64,000 nucleotides of DNA from Bubalus kerabau (Eukaryota > Chordata > Mammalia > Artiodactyla > Bovidae). Within the stretch, counting starts at the first letter, position 1. Each line of letters begins with the position of its first letter. Made by a program: the position numbers and the translations under genes. This document shows positions 47,054 to 58,884 of the stretch, one piece after another. The notes under the pieces were generated by a model. The model ran no database searches, was not told where the DNA came from, and worked only from the letters and a program-made list of their open reading frames with translations. The DNA lies in NCBI RefSeq assembly GCF_029407905.1, contig NC_073637.1, positions 52,700,501 to 52,764,500 of the forward strand. Direction: 5' to 3'.

Positions 47054-47242
47054 CATGGGTCCCCAAACTCTGGGATCTAATGTCTGATGATGTGAGGTGG
47101 AGCCGATGTGATAATAATAGAAATAAAGTGCCCAGTAAATATAACGTGCTTGAACCATCATGAAACCACCCCCACCTCAGTCTGTGTAAGAAATGCCTTC
47201 CATGAGATTGGCCCCTCGTGCCAGAAAGGTTGGGGACTGCTG
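47054..47242. mobile_element. hAT-type DNA transposon remnant (MER30/Charlie-like)
   Basis: Inverted ends CATGGGTCCCCAAAC (47054-47068) and GTTGGGGACTGCTG (47229-47242). The inner ATAATAGAAATAAAGTGCCC, GCTTGAACCATCATGAAACC and CTTCCATGAGATTGGCCCC fit the MER30/Charlie non-autonomous group. Flanking octamers CCTTAGGT (47046-47053) and CCTAGGGT (47243-47250) match at 6 of 8, consistent with an eroded 8-bp hAT target duplication. Confidence 0.7.
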
Positions 47243-47294
47243 CCTAGGGTCACTTTATCTCCTTGAAATAATAAAAGGAACATCACATTGAATG

Positions 47295-47520
47295 GTTAGC
47301 AGTTTTCAAGCATTATCATATGCATTATTCCATTTACATTTGATTGCTCAAAATAACTATGTGATATAAAAAGTTGTTTAAGCCACATTTTAGAGAATAA
47401 TTAAAGCTTTGAGAGAAATGAAATGCCTAATTTCTCATTGCCTGCATATGAAAAAGCAAGAATTTATTTAGGTCTTCTGATTTCAAGTTTAGTATCCTTT
47501 TATAAAATCCAAACTTTAAA
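47295..47520 (-). mobile_element. MIR SINE
   Basis: Reverse MIR: CAAGCATTATCATATGCATT, AAATAACTATGTGATATA, GCTTTGAGAGAAATGAAATG, GGTCTTCTGATTTCAAGTTT in antisense order. Confidence 0.65.
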
Positions 47521-47603
47521 CTTTCTACTCATAATTTCAGTCATCTAAGGTCAGAAACATCATTCACCCAGATTTGACCTCTTGCCTTTATAAACAGGAT
47601 TGT

Positions 47604-48080
47604 GAAAAAAAAAAAAAAACTAATGCTTTTTATTTTAGTTCAACATTTATTCAGCACCTATTAATGTACCAGACAATGTTCTAGGCACTTGGGATTCAGA
47701 CACAAATATACTATGGCATAATCTCTGAAGAAGCCAACATATTAGAAAACTTAGAGATACATATAAATATATAAAAATTGAATGCATACATACTAAGTGC
47801 ATAGAATGTAGAAGGTACAAAGGTTAAATAGAGAGCAAATGACCCTTTGAGGAGAATGGTGTTGGTCAAGAAGAATTTTTGGGAAAACTATAATACTTTT
47901 TTAAGGAAAATAGGAGTTTACCAGGTATTTAAAAGGAGAAGAAACTTCAGCATAACCTAAACTTTAAAAAAGAGTAAGGTATGAAAGATATACAAAGAGA
48001 ATAGGTATGAAACATCATCAAGTACTGGTATGATTTTATATCACTTTAGTGGAAAAGTGAGTTGGAAATGAAAAACAGTA
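47604..48080 (+). other. Ancient mammalian repeat, family not named
   Basis: After an A run at 47606-47620, AACATTTATTCAGCACC, GACAATGTTCTAGGCACTTG and later AGTGGAAAAGTGAGTTGG fit the old repeat also seen at 22440 and 50385. Confidence 0.35.
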
Positions 48081-48149
48081 AGATATGATACTGAACACAA
48101 AGTCAGTTTGGTTGAGAAAAAATGGCCTTAAATTTGAAGCCAAAATTTG

Positions 48150-48335
48150 CTCCATTCAAATTCTAACTCTCCCATGTATTAAACATGGTACCTTGAGTAA
48201 GATACCCAATTTCTCTGAAACTCGGTTTTTCTCTATGAAATTGAGATAACAATGCCTATTATCATTAGGTGTGTAATGAGCCTACTATAGGATGTGACAC
48301 TAAGTAGCTACTTCATACTAATAACTCATTTATGT
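48150..48335 (+). mobile_element. MIR SINE
   Basis: Forward MIR: CTCCATTCAAATTCTAACTC, ACCTTGAGTAAGATACCC, TTCTCTGAAACTCGG, GAGATAACAATGCCTATT and GTGTGTAATGAGCCTACT follow the sense order from near the tRNA head through the core. Confidence 0.65.
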
Positions 48336-49375
48336 AAGAGTTTAAACAGGAAAAAAAATCAAACTTGCAATTTTGCTATGGTTCATAGATTCTGTCATGA
48401 ATCACCCTCAAATGATTTTAAATTATAAATTGTAGGGTAAATACATCTTGAGTCATCTAGAATCAGTTTTGTTTTCTCTGGATAAATTAAAATGACTGCT
48501 TTTAGCACTTGATCAACAATCCATTTTCCAAATGTGTTATTTATTTTGTATCATTGATCTAGCTTGGTGCCTTATTTCCATTATATAACTGTAGCTAACC
48601 TAATTCAGTGTTTTTCCACTTCACTTAATGTATACCTTTTATCATAAATAATTGTAATGGTGTGATATTCTTGTATTTGGAGAGGAGATTTAAAATACAG
48701 CCCAAATATTAAATTTCACAACTGAATAGCATATGATTTTTAATAAAAAAGATATTTTTCAATGTTTAGTACTCATTTAAGGGAAAAATAAAGGCCTGAG
48801 AGACAAAGCCCATCATATTAATATCCAAAGTGTTTCAAAAGGCACTTAAAGTTAAAATGTATAAACCTTAAATATATAAAATAATACATTACAAAAATAT
48901 GAACCTCAGACTTGTTTCATACTTGAATTAATTATTTTTATACAAACATTTTTATTAAGATAGTTTTCCAGTGAAGTATTAGGATAACGATGATAGTTCT
49001 TCATACTTTATTTGGCATGCCAGCTATGAATAATGTGTAAATAATAATTTCATATGGTTTTGAGAAATCCTCATATATTCAATCCCAATCAATTTGACTC
49101 TTTTAGCTTTTCTAATACAGCAGACAGAAAAGTTTAAAAAATAAACATCAATCCAGTACTGAGTTAATAATATATGCATGTATGAGGATGTATATTTCAA
49201 TTTTAGTTTATACTTGAGTATATTTCTATATCTAACCTCATGAAATTATAGTTACTTATAGATGCTTGGACTGTTTTCAACGTTTTTCTCTGAAAGGTTT
49301 AAGTATGACCCTAGTCCTAAGGAAGCAATTTAAAATACGGATAATACCAGTGTCTTTATGAAATTCTTCCTGGAG
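48336..49375. other. AT-rich non-coding stretch, no feature recognised
   Basis: No repeat family or coding signal seen. Confidence 0.4.
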
Positions 49376-49655
49376 GCAAGGTGGGATGATTTGAGAGAAT
49401 AGCATTGAAACATGTATATTATCATGTGTGAAACAGATCACCCATCCAGGTTCGATGCATGAGACAGGGTGCTCAGGGCTGGAGCACTGGTATAACCCAG
49501 AGTGATGGGATGGGGAGGGAGGTGGGAGGGGGGTTCAGGAGGGGGAACATATGTACAACCATGGTGGATTCATGTGAATGTATGGCAAAATTACTAAAAT
49601 ATTGTAAAATAATTAGCCTCCAATTAAAATTAATTAATTAAAAAATAAATAAAGT
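49376..49655 (+). mobile_element. L1 (L1-BT type) 3' UTR
   Basis: GAATAGCATTGAAACATGTA, CCAGGTTCGATGCATGAGAC, GGGAGGGAGGTGGGAGG, GGTGGATTCATGTGAATG and an AATTAGCCTCCAATTAAAAT end with an A/T-rich tail. Same family as the 3' UTR of 38946-40530 but more diverged. The 60-codon frame here is not a gene. Confidence 0.9.
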
Positions 49656-49865
49656 CTGCCTGGGTATCTCTATGACTGAATTTCAGATTTCCACTACAAC
49701 CAAATTAGTGGGTCCTTTTTAAGGCGGTCATGTCAATACCCTTGGTAACTTCCAAAGACTTTCTCCGCTACTCTATCAAATTTTAAGCCCGCATTTGGTC
49801 TTGAGACTCTCCAGAACTTTCTGAGTTGTTTTCTAATTTAGAATCTGAGGCCATGGGAATTCCCT

Positions 49866-50145
49866 GGAGGTATTCATCTGAAGGACTGATGCTGAAGCTC
49901 AAGCTCCAGTACTTTGGCCACCTGATGCGAAGAGCCGACTCATTGAAAAAGACCCTGATGCTGGGAAAGATTGAGGGTGAGAGGAGAAGAGGGTAACACA
50001 GGATGAGATGGTTGGATGTCATCACCAACTGAATGGACAGAAGTTCCAACAAACTCTGGGAAATAGTGAAGGACAGGGAAGCCTGGCATGCTGCAGTCCA
50101 TGGGGTCTCAAAGAGTTGGACACAACTTAGTGACTGAACAACAAA
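49866..50145 (+). mobile_element. BovB LINE, older subfamily 3' end
   Basis: BovB C-terminal segment from TATTCATCTGAAGGACTGATG to GTGACTGAACAACAAAAACC. It shares its ACTGAACAACAA-type terminus with 36430-37306. A stop (GGTAA, near 49992) and other changes interrupt the frame. Confidence 0.88.
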
Positions 50146-50254
50146 AACCACTGGTTAGGACTTTGCACTTTGAACTGCCAAGGGCTAAGTTTCAGTCCCT
50201 GGTTGAGGAACTAAGATCCTGCAAGCTATGTGATGCAGTTAAAAAAAAAAAAAA
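50146..50254 (+). mobile_element. CHR-type SINE with poly(A)
   Basis: Begins CCACTGGTTAGGACTTTGC inside the tRNA-like head, with GTTTCAGTCCCTGGTTG (B box, diverged), GGAACTAAGATCCTGCAAGC and a 15-base A tail. Directly follows the BovB 3' end, so it either inserted at that terminus or was adjacent already. Confidence 0.85.
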
Positions 50255-50384
50255 AGAATCTGAGGCTATTGAATCTTATGTTAATTCTGAATTTAGTATA
50301 CATTCCCCAAATATAGACTCAGTAACTCATTCTCACACTTAAAAAGTTTTCTTCTGAATCAATTAATTCATTTAATTGCTCAGT

Positions 50385-50700
50385 CATTCTTTTAGAGGAC
50401 ATGTATTGAATGCCTACCATAGGCCATAAACAGAACTGTCATGGCTCTGTTATTACCTTTAGGGAAAATAGAGGCAAATATTATGTGATAAATGCCATGC
50501 TAGAGAGAGAGAAACAGTTTGGTAGAGTAGCTCAAAAGAGAACCAACCATGCTGTAGGTCAGGAAAGATTTCCTGAAAGAGATGAATTCTAACGTGATCC
50601 TAAGAGAGCATGCTAATTAGGACCATGAGGTTACATTGGCAGATAGGTAGGGATCTAACCTTTAAAGGCTTGAGTTACTATGGCCTTATTTAGAAGAAGG
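50385..50700 (+). other. Ancient mammalian repeat, family not named
   Basis: ATGTATTGAATGCCTACCATAGG, GGAAAGATTTCCTGAAAGAG and AACCTTTAAAGGCTTGAG fit the old repeat also seen at 22440 and 47604. Confidence 0.35.
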
Positions 50701-51457
50701 TTCACATATGTTTACTCATCAAGTTCTATGATTTTGAGATCATGAGTTCCACTTCTGGGACAAATGTTTTAGAGGCATTCACTCTGTTTGTTTTCTAGTA
50801 TCTGTTTCATACTGGCTTTATGCAATATATTGGCAATTACAATCAGTGTATTTGATCTTAGCTTAGTCATCTGGCAGGATACTGTCAAGGTCAGAATGTA
50901 CATTTATTCCCTAGAATGCCAGGAAAAAACTCAAATTTGCTTGCCTTTCTCTTTTGCTATAAGATCAAAGTTCATTTATTCACCTTTGACTCTTCTGATA
51001 CATGCTCTCCCAAATCAAATCAGGCAATTTGACAGCATTCTGATTGTACATACCAGTTATGATGCATTTTAAACAAACCCCCCAAACCTAATTGAGTTAG
51101 TTCTTTGAAGGTCTTTGAAAGTTTATTTACTAGAAAAACATTAAGTTAAGGGAGCAAGGATGATGTGGTTCTTATCCAGGGTCCCATCGAATCTTTCAGT
51201 AAATTACCATGCAAAATCTAAGTAAATTACTTAAATAAAACACTGACTTCAGTTTGCTTATCAGTGAAAACATGATAATGACAAGAGGTATAAATTTGAT
51301 AGTTTGAGAAACTGCTATAAAGAATGTTGTAAGGCAAATTTAGAGGCAATATAATTGTAAAAAAAAAAGATAATTCATACATTTATGTAAATATTTAGTG
51401 CCAAATAAAGCAGTTATGATTGCTTTATCTGAGCAGTTTCTGATTCTGAAGATGTAA
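50701..51457. other. AT-rich non-coding stretch, no feature recognised
   Basis: No repeat family or coding signal seen. Confidence 0.4.
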
Positions 51458-51541
51458 AATGTGGATTTAACTGATAGATCTTATACTTACAGAATACTGA
51501 ATGTGGATTTAATTGATAGATGTTATACTTACTGAATTGTT
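51458..51541. repeat. Imperfect 42-bp tandem duplication
   Basis: Unit 1 (51458-51499) and unit 2 (51500-51541) both start AATGTGGATTTAA and share GATAGAT and TTATACTTAC, with several substitutions, mostly in the last third. Confidence 0.85.
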
Positions 51542-52191
51542 CTTACTGAATACTGACTGAAAATCAGTTTGATTCCTCTTTGTGCTTAGGATCAGACAAT
51601 GTAAAAAGTATACAATTTTATCCAGATTCAAAGAAAACAAATATTGACTATAGAGCAGTTTATAGAAAGTTGAACACACAAAAATCTAAGCAGTCATTAT
51701 CCAACTGACTAAATTTTAGCATGAAACCTTACCTTTTAGAATTCAGGTTTCTAAGAAAATATCTTTAGTTTTAAAAGCAGTCTTTTATACTAGTCAGATT
51801 GTTTTTGTATAACACAATTTTTAAATAATACACATTGAGTAACTTCTTCCTTCATTTAATTTTCTGGAAAGGAGAATAAAAACCCAAAGAGTAGTTAAAT
51901 GTAGCGTAATTAAAGAATAGACATTATGTTAACTAAAGCTTGTAAGGATGCTAATTTCATTTAGTTGATGCTATAGTGAAAATGTATCCATCCTTTCTAA
52001 TGGAGTCACCTACAGGCATCTGGTATTTAATATACCAAAGTAGCTGGAGCACCATAGTTGATGTTAATTCAATAATTCATCGCTGTAGTAATACTTGGCA
52101 GAGTAGAAAATTGAAACAGCACATCAAGTAGTATATAGGTAATATTAAATATCTATAGCTTTTAAATCTTTAATCAGATGCCAGCTGGATA
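51542..52191. other. AT-rich non-coding stretch, no feature recognised
   Basis: No repeat family or coding signal seen. Confidence 0.4.
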
Positions 52192-52400
52192 TGTGCTTTC
52201 CTGGTGGCTAATCAGTAAAGAATCCACCTGCAATGCAGAAGATGCTGGTTTGATTCCTGGGTAAGATCCCCTGGAGAAAGAAATGGCAATCCACTCTTCT
52301 TATCTGGGAAACCCCATGGACAGAGGAGCCTGGTGGGCTACCGTCTGTGGGGTTGCAAAGAGTCAGACATGACGTAGTGACTAAACCAGCACCACCACTT
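52192..52400 (+). mobile_element. Bov-tA SINE, complete with TSD
   Basis: Head GTGCTTTCCTGGTGGCTAATC, B box region GGTTTGATTCCTGGG, body GATCCCCTGGAGAAAGAAATG and the GACATGACGTAGTGAC end. GCTGGATA at 52184-52191 and 52401-52408 is a perfect 8-bp flank repeat that fits a target duplication. Confidence 0.93.
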
Positions 52401-53387
52401 GCTGGATACAGAGCTGAGCAAAGTTTTGTCATGTTTGCTTCTTTGTAAGTTTGTATAAAGAATAGCAAAAACCAAAGTTATAATTGGACAAAATATATTT
52501 TGACTCTAAATTATGCAATGATATATTAGTAGGGTGGAGTATATGGCAAGTGATGTTCAGAGAATCAATAATTAATGGTTTAATTCGTTCATGAAATTAG
52601 TGTTTGAATAGCAGAAAAATATCAAGTACCACAGATATAATCCCTGCCTTTAAATTGTACAGTCTAGTAGAAATGCAAAAATAAGCCAGAACAAATAAAT
52701 AAACACAAATGTAAAGTAAGTTAAAAGGTACTGGAGTATAGAATTATAAGGTCTACGAAGTATGTAACTAGTTGATGGACTAGAGCTAATATTTTAAGAA
52801 ATCATAGATTAAAGCAACAGCAAATTTGAAATTTTAAAAATCAAATAAATAATGTTACTTAACATTGCCAGATCTTGTGTGAAATTCTGTTCACTAATAG
52901 TCTGGTTCATCTTGCTTTCATGTTTGCTTTAATGGAAGGTATCTGGTTCAGATGTTGCCTCTTTCCATTTATCTATTTATAATTTACAAGTGTACTCATA
53001 TTTCCTATGATTTAATCCAATCAAACCATGAATTGAACATTAAGAATTATGGTTATTAAATTTCATTGTGAAATTGTCCTTCAATCACATTTTGTTGACC
53101 AGTTTCAATATAGATATTTTGTCATCCGAGCATGTGGTCTTAAGGAGACATACTGTATTACTTCTACCATTTGCTCTTTTACTAAATATTGTATATACCT
53201 TCCAAGTTACAACTGCAGAGAGTGACCCATTCTCCGTGTTCCCTCTATTACTTAATACTCTACATTAATAACTGTTTGAAATAGTTATTTGGAGTCCCAA
53301 ACTCCTCTGGCCTAACAGATAGACCTCATTTCTGAAACTGAGGACTATATGGTATTGATAAGACTATCTCTTGATAATGAAGTGTTA
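52401..53387. other. AT-rich non-coding stretch, weak old-repeat trace
   Basis: 52560-52760 weakly resembles the unnamed old repeat (CCCTGCCTTTAAATTGTACAG). Otherwise unassigned. Confidence 0.35.
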
Positions 53388-53582
53388 GCTGCCCAGTCAT
53401 GTCCAACTCTTTGCGACCCCATACAGAAGCCTGCTAGGCTCCTCTCTCCATGGGATTTCCCAGGCAATAATACTGGAGTGGATTGCCGTTCCCTTCTAAG
53501 GGGATCTTCCTAACCCAGGGATTGAACCTGAGTCTCCTGCATTGCAGGCAGATTCTTTACCGTCTGAGCCACCAGGGAAGCC
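53388..53582 (-). mobile_element. Bov-tA SINE, complete
   Basis: Reversed Bov-tA: body from CTGCCCAGTCATGTCCAAC, then head with GGGATTGAACCTGAGTCTCC (B box) and CCGTCTGAGCCACCAGGGAA (A box and 5' end). Both Pol III boxes are well preserved. Confidence 0.93.
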
Positions 53583-53740
53583 TTTGTTAATAAAATTAGT
53601 AATGATGACAACATGAAGAACAAATGTGTATTAGTTCTATTTAGCAATTAGACATAAATGTAGATAAAACAATCCAACAAAACAAGGGTCAATAGCATCT
53701 TTTAGACACCACAGTGGTACAATAGCAATAATAACTTAAA

Positions 53741-53791
53741 AGTGAAAGTCACTCAGTCCTGTCCCACTCTTTATGACCCTATGGACTGTAT
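53741..53791 (-). mobile_element. Bov SINE scrap
   Basis: GTGAAAGTCACTCAGTCCTG and CTATGGACTGTA are a reversed Bov-A/Bov-tA 3' end, cut by or abutting the BovB that starts at 53792. Confidence 0.75.
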
Positions 53792-55446
53792 CAGTCAGTC
53801 ACTCAGTTCAGTCGCACACTCACGTCTGACTCTTTGCAACCCCATGGACTGCAGCATGCCAGGCCTTCCTGTTCATCACCAACTCCTGGAGTTTACTCAA
53901 ACTCATGTCTATTAAGTCATTGATGCCATCCAACTATCTCATCCTCTATCATCCCCTTCTCCTCCTACCTTCAATATTTCCCAACATCAGGGACTTTTCA
54001 AATGAGTCATTTCTTCACATCAGGTGGACAACGTATTGGAGTTTCAGTTTCAACATCAGTCCTTCCAATGAATATTCAGGACTGATCTCCTTTAGGATTG
54101 ACAGTCCAAGGGACTCTCAAGAGTCTTCTCCAATACCACAGTTCAAAAGCATCAATTCTTTGGCACTCAGCTTTCTTCACAGTCCAACTCTCACATGCAT
54201 ACGTGATTACCAGAAAAACCATGGCCTTGACTAGATGGACCTTTGTTGGCAACGTAATGTCTCTGCTTTTTAATATGCTGTCTAGGTTGGTCATAACTTT
54301 CCATCCAAAGAATAAGCATCTTTTAATTTCATGGCTGAAATCACCATCTGCAGTCATTTTGGAGCCCAGAAAAATAAAGTCTGACACTGTTTCCACTGTT
54401 TCTCCAACTATTTGCCATGAAGTGATGGGACCAGATGCCATGATCTTAGTTTTCTGAATGTTGAGATTTAAGCCCACTTTTTCACTCTCCTCTTTCACTT
54501 TCATCAAGAGGCTTTTTAGTTCTTCACTTTCTGCCATAGGGTGGTGTCATCTGCATATCTGAGGTTATTGATATTTCTCCCAGCAATCTTGATTCCAGCT
54601 TGTGCTTCTTCCACCCCAGCGTTTCTCATAATGTACTCTGTATATAAGTTAAATAAGCAGGGTGACAATGTACAGCCTTGACGTACTCCTTTCCTGATTT
54701 GGAACCAGTCTGTTGTTCCATGTCCATTTCTAACTGTTGCTTCCTGACCTGCATACAGATTTCTCAAGAGGCAGGTCAGGTGGTCTTGTATTCCCATTTC
54801 TTGAAGAATTTTCCACAGTTCATTGTGATCCACACAGTCAAAGGCTTTGGCATAGTCAATAAAGCAGAAATAGATGTTTTTCTAGAAATCTCTTTCTTTT
54901 TCCATGATCCAGCAGATGCTGGCAATTTGATCTCTGGTTCCTCTGTCTTTTCTAAAGCCAGCTTGAACATCTGGAAGTTTATGGTTCATGTATTGTTGAA
55001 GCCTGGCTTGGAGAATTTTGAACATTACTTTACTAGCATGTGAGATGAGTGCAATTGTGCAGTAGTTTGAGCATTCTTTGGCATTGCCTTTCTTTGGGAT
55101 TGGATGAAAACTGACTTTTTCCAGTCCTGTGGCCACTGCTGAGTTTTCCAATTTTGCTGGCATATTGAGTGCAGCACTTTCACAGCATCATCTTTAAAGA
55201 TTTAAAATAGCTCAACTGGAGTCCATCACCTCCACTAGCATTGTTTGTACTGATGCTTTCTAAGGCCCACTTGACTTCACATTCCAGGATATCTGGCTCT
55301 AGGTGAGTGATCATACCATCTTGATTATTTGAGTCATGAAGATCTTTTTTGTACAGTTCTGTGTATTCTTGCCACCTCTTCTTAATATCCTCTGCTTCTG
55401 CTAGGTCCATATCATTTCTATCCTTTATTTTGCACATCTTTGCAAT
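53792..55446 (-). mobile_element. BovB LINE, 1.65 kb, longest copy in the window
   Basis: Reversed BovB from its 3' terminus (CAGTCAGTCACTCAGTTC) to upstream of RT; translated segments around 55180-55440 include IKKRWQEYTELYKKDLHD and a GGDGLQLSYF-like segment, which precede RT in BovB. RT pieces keep YAKAFD and YADD (MAESEE and NNLRYADDTTL near 54530-54560), but the ORF is broken by frameshifts, for example at the deletion near 54537 just past the YADD box, and by stops. No endonuclease. Not functional. Confidence 0.94.
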
Positions 55447-56221
55447 AGATATTACACACAATATTACAAGTGTGAAAAAGAGACTTCTAATACTCAGAGT
55501 TACGATAACAAAAATATAATTTTTTAACAATGCTAGAAATGAAAATCATCAAACCTACAGTACAATTTCTATAAAAATTTAGTATTATTCAACAGAGAAA
55601 ATACTTAAGATTAATCAACTGGTCAAACTACATTTCCTTAATTAGAAAAATGAAATAATGTTCTTTTAGCAGGGAAGTGTTAAACTGTCAACTGACTTTG
55701 TCCAAATGTTTACTTAGCAATTAAGGATCTTACTACTAGGCTCTTGGTACATTTGGAGTCAGAAATTATATGTAAACTCTAGTTATATATTCTACCATTG
55801 ATGATATCATCTCTATTAATGTAGTCATTTGTGGCATATTGATAATTTTGTTTTATACTTTAGATTTTATGCAACTGTAGTCAAAACATTTTGTAACTAC
55901 TTGTATATATTAAAATCGGAATCATGGGTCATTTTTATAACCCAAATAATTTCATAGTACATTGCATGTAGTAGGTATTCAATACATCCTGTTGAGCTCA
56001 TGGATAGAGAATTTGTATGTAATATGAAAGCTAGCATTGTATTCTGTATATTGGCATTGCTTTCTAAATGTTAAAATACTAGTTTTTAGAAGATGCAATA
56101 ATAATGTTAGAATGAAAGGGATCAATCCGCATAGAGACCATACTTAGATCTTTAGTCTGTTTGCTAATTCTAGTCTCCAATGTTTTGAATATAAAATTTG
56201 AAGAATCTAAAGAATATATCC
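55447..56221. other. AT-rich non-coding stretch, no feature recognised
   Basis: No repeat family or coding signal seen. Confidence 0.4.
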
Positions 56222-56346
56222 TTGGGTTGGGAAGATTCCCTGGAGAAAGGAATGGCTACCCACTTCAGTATTCTGGCCTGGAGAATTCCATGGACTGTAT
56301 AGTCTATGGGGTCTCAAAGAGTTGGACATGACTGCGTGACTTTCAC
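56222..56346 (+). mobile_element. Bov-tA SINE, lacking the tRNA head
   Basis: Body GGGTTGGGAAGATTCCCTGG to GACATGACTGCGTGACTTTCAC. The Pol III boxes are missing. An A run at about 56415-56431 lies downstream but is too far away to be its tail. Confidence 0.85.
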
Positions 56347-57150
56347 AAGGAACGTATAGAATTTTATACCTTATACTTTCACAAGAAGAAAAATGACAGT
56401 AAACCGAAATTGCAAAAAAAAAAAAAAAAACCTGGTATCAACAGGGAGTAAACTGACAATTCATCTCAATGATTAGAAGATGACATTTAAAAACAGCACT
56501 GTTACATTTCTAAAAAAGTGTCAAGAAGAGATTTCATGCTTAGAGCCCACCCACACAAGGAATGAAAGTCTTTTTAATGGTATTGTGGTAGTAGTTCTCC
56601 TTGGTGCAATTTTTAGGTTGGCAACTTGAAATTATTATATTCTAGTTACTTAGAACCAAGGAAAGGTATGCTTTGAACTTTGTCATATAAACCAAAGGGT
56701 CCTGCATTAGCTGGATGTAAATGATTTCTTTATTTTCATTGTTTTGAGTATTTAAGTATATTTTTAAGACTGCTTATCAATTTTTAAGGTACACACAACT
56801 CTGAAAATATTTAGAAAACTATGCTAATTTTAGATAGAAATTTTCTTTTGGGGCAGAAAATATATTTAGAGACAAGATGAAGGTTATGCATCTCCTTTCC
56901 CATTCTGTTTAAGTTATGACAGTGTAACATGATCACTTCTGAGCCAAATATGATTATATATCTACATTTATGAGTTTTTCTAAATCTTATTAACACAAAA
57001 TAAATGACTATTTATTACAGAAATATTCTATTTCTATGTCAGGGTCCAGAATTTTGTGACGTGTTTTATTTTTAAACATTATTATTTTTAATGTGGACCA
57101 TTTTTAAAGTCTTTACCGAATATGTTACAACATAGCTTCTGTTTTATGTT
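56347..57150. other. AT-rich non-coding stretch with one poly(A) tract
   Basis: Only the A run near 56415-56431 stands out. Confidence 0.4.
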
Positions 57151-57236
57151 TGTTTTTTGGGGGGATGTGGGATCTTAGCTCCCCAACCATGGATCGAATC
57201 CACAGTCCCTGCATTGCTAGACAGTTTTATCCTCTA
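57151..57236 (-). mobile_element. CHR-type SINE fragment
   Basis: Reversed CHR SINE: TTTTTTGGGGGGATGTGGG, ATCTTAGCTCCCCAACC, GGATCGAATCCACAGTCCC (B box) and TGCATTGCTAGACAG. The head's 5' end is lost. Confidence 0.75.
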
Positions 57237-58240
57237 TGTTACATTTAAATTATTGAATATAAAAGCTGCAAATATTCGGTCATCTGTGTCTACTCTGGAA
57301 GTAATAAAGATTACTGATTAAATGTACATATATCTGCTCAACTATTAAATACCACTAGAAAAAAAAATTGATTGAAATCAACATGGAGGGTTAAACAAAC
57401 AAGGAAATGAAACTGTTGAAAGTGATTAAGATAGAAAAGAGGAGAGAGAAGAGAAATAAATATTGTAATGATTTAAAATATAAAGTCAGACAGAAACAGG
57501 AATTCCGAGCACAAGTATACCAATACTCCAAACAAAGCAGAATGATTTCACCTTTCAAAAAATAAAAATTGTTTTAAAACGGTGCTAAGAGACATATCTG
57601 AAATAAAAGGAAGGCATGAAAATTATGTACCACATGTCTGCTAGCAAATATAAATCATGATGGCAATATTGTCATATAAGTTAAAATTCTGTTTCATTAT
57701 TGTTACATTAGGATGTGGTAGTCATGAGAATATGCCTTACTGACCTTCTATTGTAGGGTGTAAAAATGACAAAAGCCATTCCAGCTTTGAAATCCATCAC
57801 AAATTTGCACAGAAACTGTGTCATCCTGGAATGCATCAGAGATACCAAGGCAGACCAATTCTTGGGAAAAAGAGGATCCCCTTGACTTTTGCCTTAAGTT
57901 CATGCACTGCTGACTTTGCAGAATTTTCTTTACACTGCTGAGCAGTCTAGGATAGTTTTGACCAACATTATTCCTCTTTTGGACCTCTCACCTACTCTTT
58001 TACAGCTCCCTTTCTATTTTCTATAACAAAAGCATTTCCCCCAATGTAATTCTCATACATTTCACTCTGTCTTGATGTTTGCTTCTTCAAGACCTAGACA
58101 AAAGCAGGATACAGAATAAAGGAAATGTGCCTAATTAACATTTAAATTCTAAGTGTCTCTCAGATTACTTGACTTTTCAATGCACACAATTTTAATGTCC
58201 ATGCATAATTAAAGTTTATCTTTTAAATCTACATGCATGT
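57237..58240. other. AT-rich non-coding stretch, no feature recognised
   Basis: No repeat family or coding signal seen. Confidence 0.4.
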
Positions 58241-58423
58241 GTGCTTGCTAAGTGACTTAGCAAGCACTTGAGTTGTGTCCGACTCTTTGAGATCCTATGG
58301 ACTATAGCGCACAAGGCTTCTCTGTCCATGGAATTCGACAGGCAAGAATACTGGAGTAGGTTGCTTAGGTCTCCTGCATTGGCAGGCAAGTTCTTTACCA
58401 CTGGCCCCGCCTGGGAAGCCCTA
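58241..58423 (-). mobile_element. Bov-tA SINE with internal deletion and a terminal palindrome
   Basis: Reversed Bov-tA. The body lacks the usual CAGGGGATCTTCC stretch: GAGTAGGTTGCTTAGG leads straight to TCTCCTGCATTGGCAGG, which removes the B box. The 3' border carries a 13-bp perfect inverted repeat (58241-58253 and 58255-58267, arms GTGCTTGCTAAGT and ACTTAGCAAGCAC, 1-base centre). Confidence 0.88.
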
Positions 58424-58884
58424 AATATATATAAGCTCTATTTTATTTCATTTTCCTTTTTGCACTTCTAGGGGTTCTACTGCAACAAAAAATATAAGTA
58501 GTGCTATGAATCAGTCTGTGTAATATTTGATGCTTTTTTAAAATAAATACTAGGATGAGTGAAGAAAGTTCTCTACTGTTCCTAATTTTCAAAGATGGAT
58601 TGACATTACTATAAAGTTTTCCTCTTTAATTATCATACAATCCTAAAGTGGTAATTTACAATAATGAATCTTGAAAAAAAATTTTAAACCTCACACTTCT
58701 AGAATTATTCTCCACTTTTTAATTACATATTATCCAGAATCTTTTTCTTACCTATATTTCCTTTGTGTCATTATTCTTATAATATGTATGCAATACAATG
58801 GCATGTATATAAATTTTGCCTTTATTTTTGAAAGACTTGGGTATGTAATTTTTTATCCTTGTAATTCATAATCTACAAAAAATT
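58424..58884. other. AT-rich non-coding stretch, no feature recognised
   Basis: No repeat family or coding signal seen. Confidence 0.4.
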
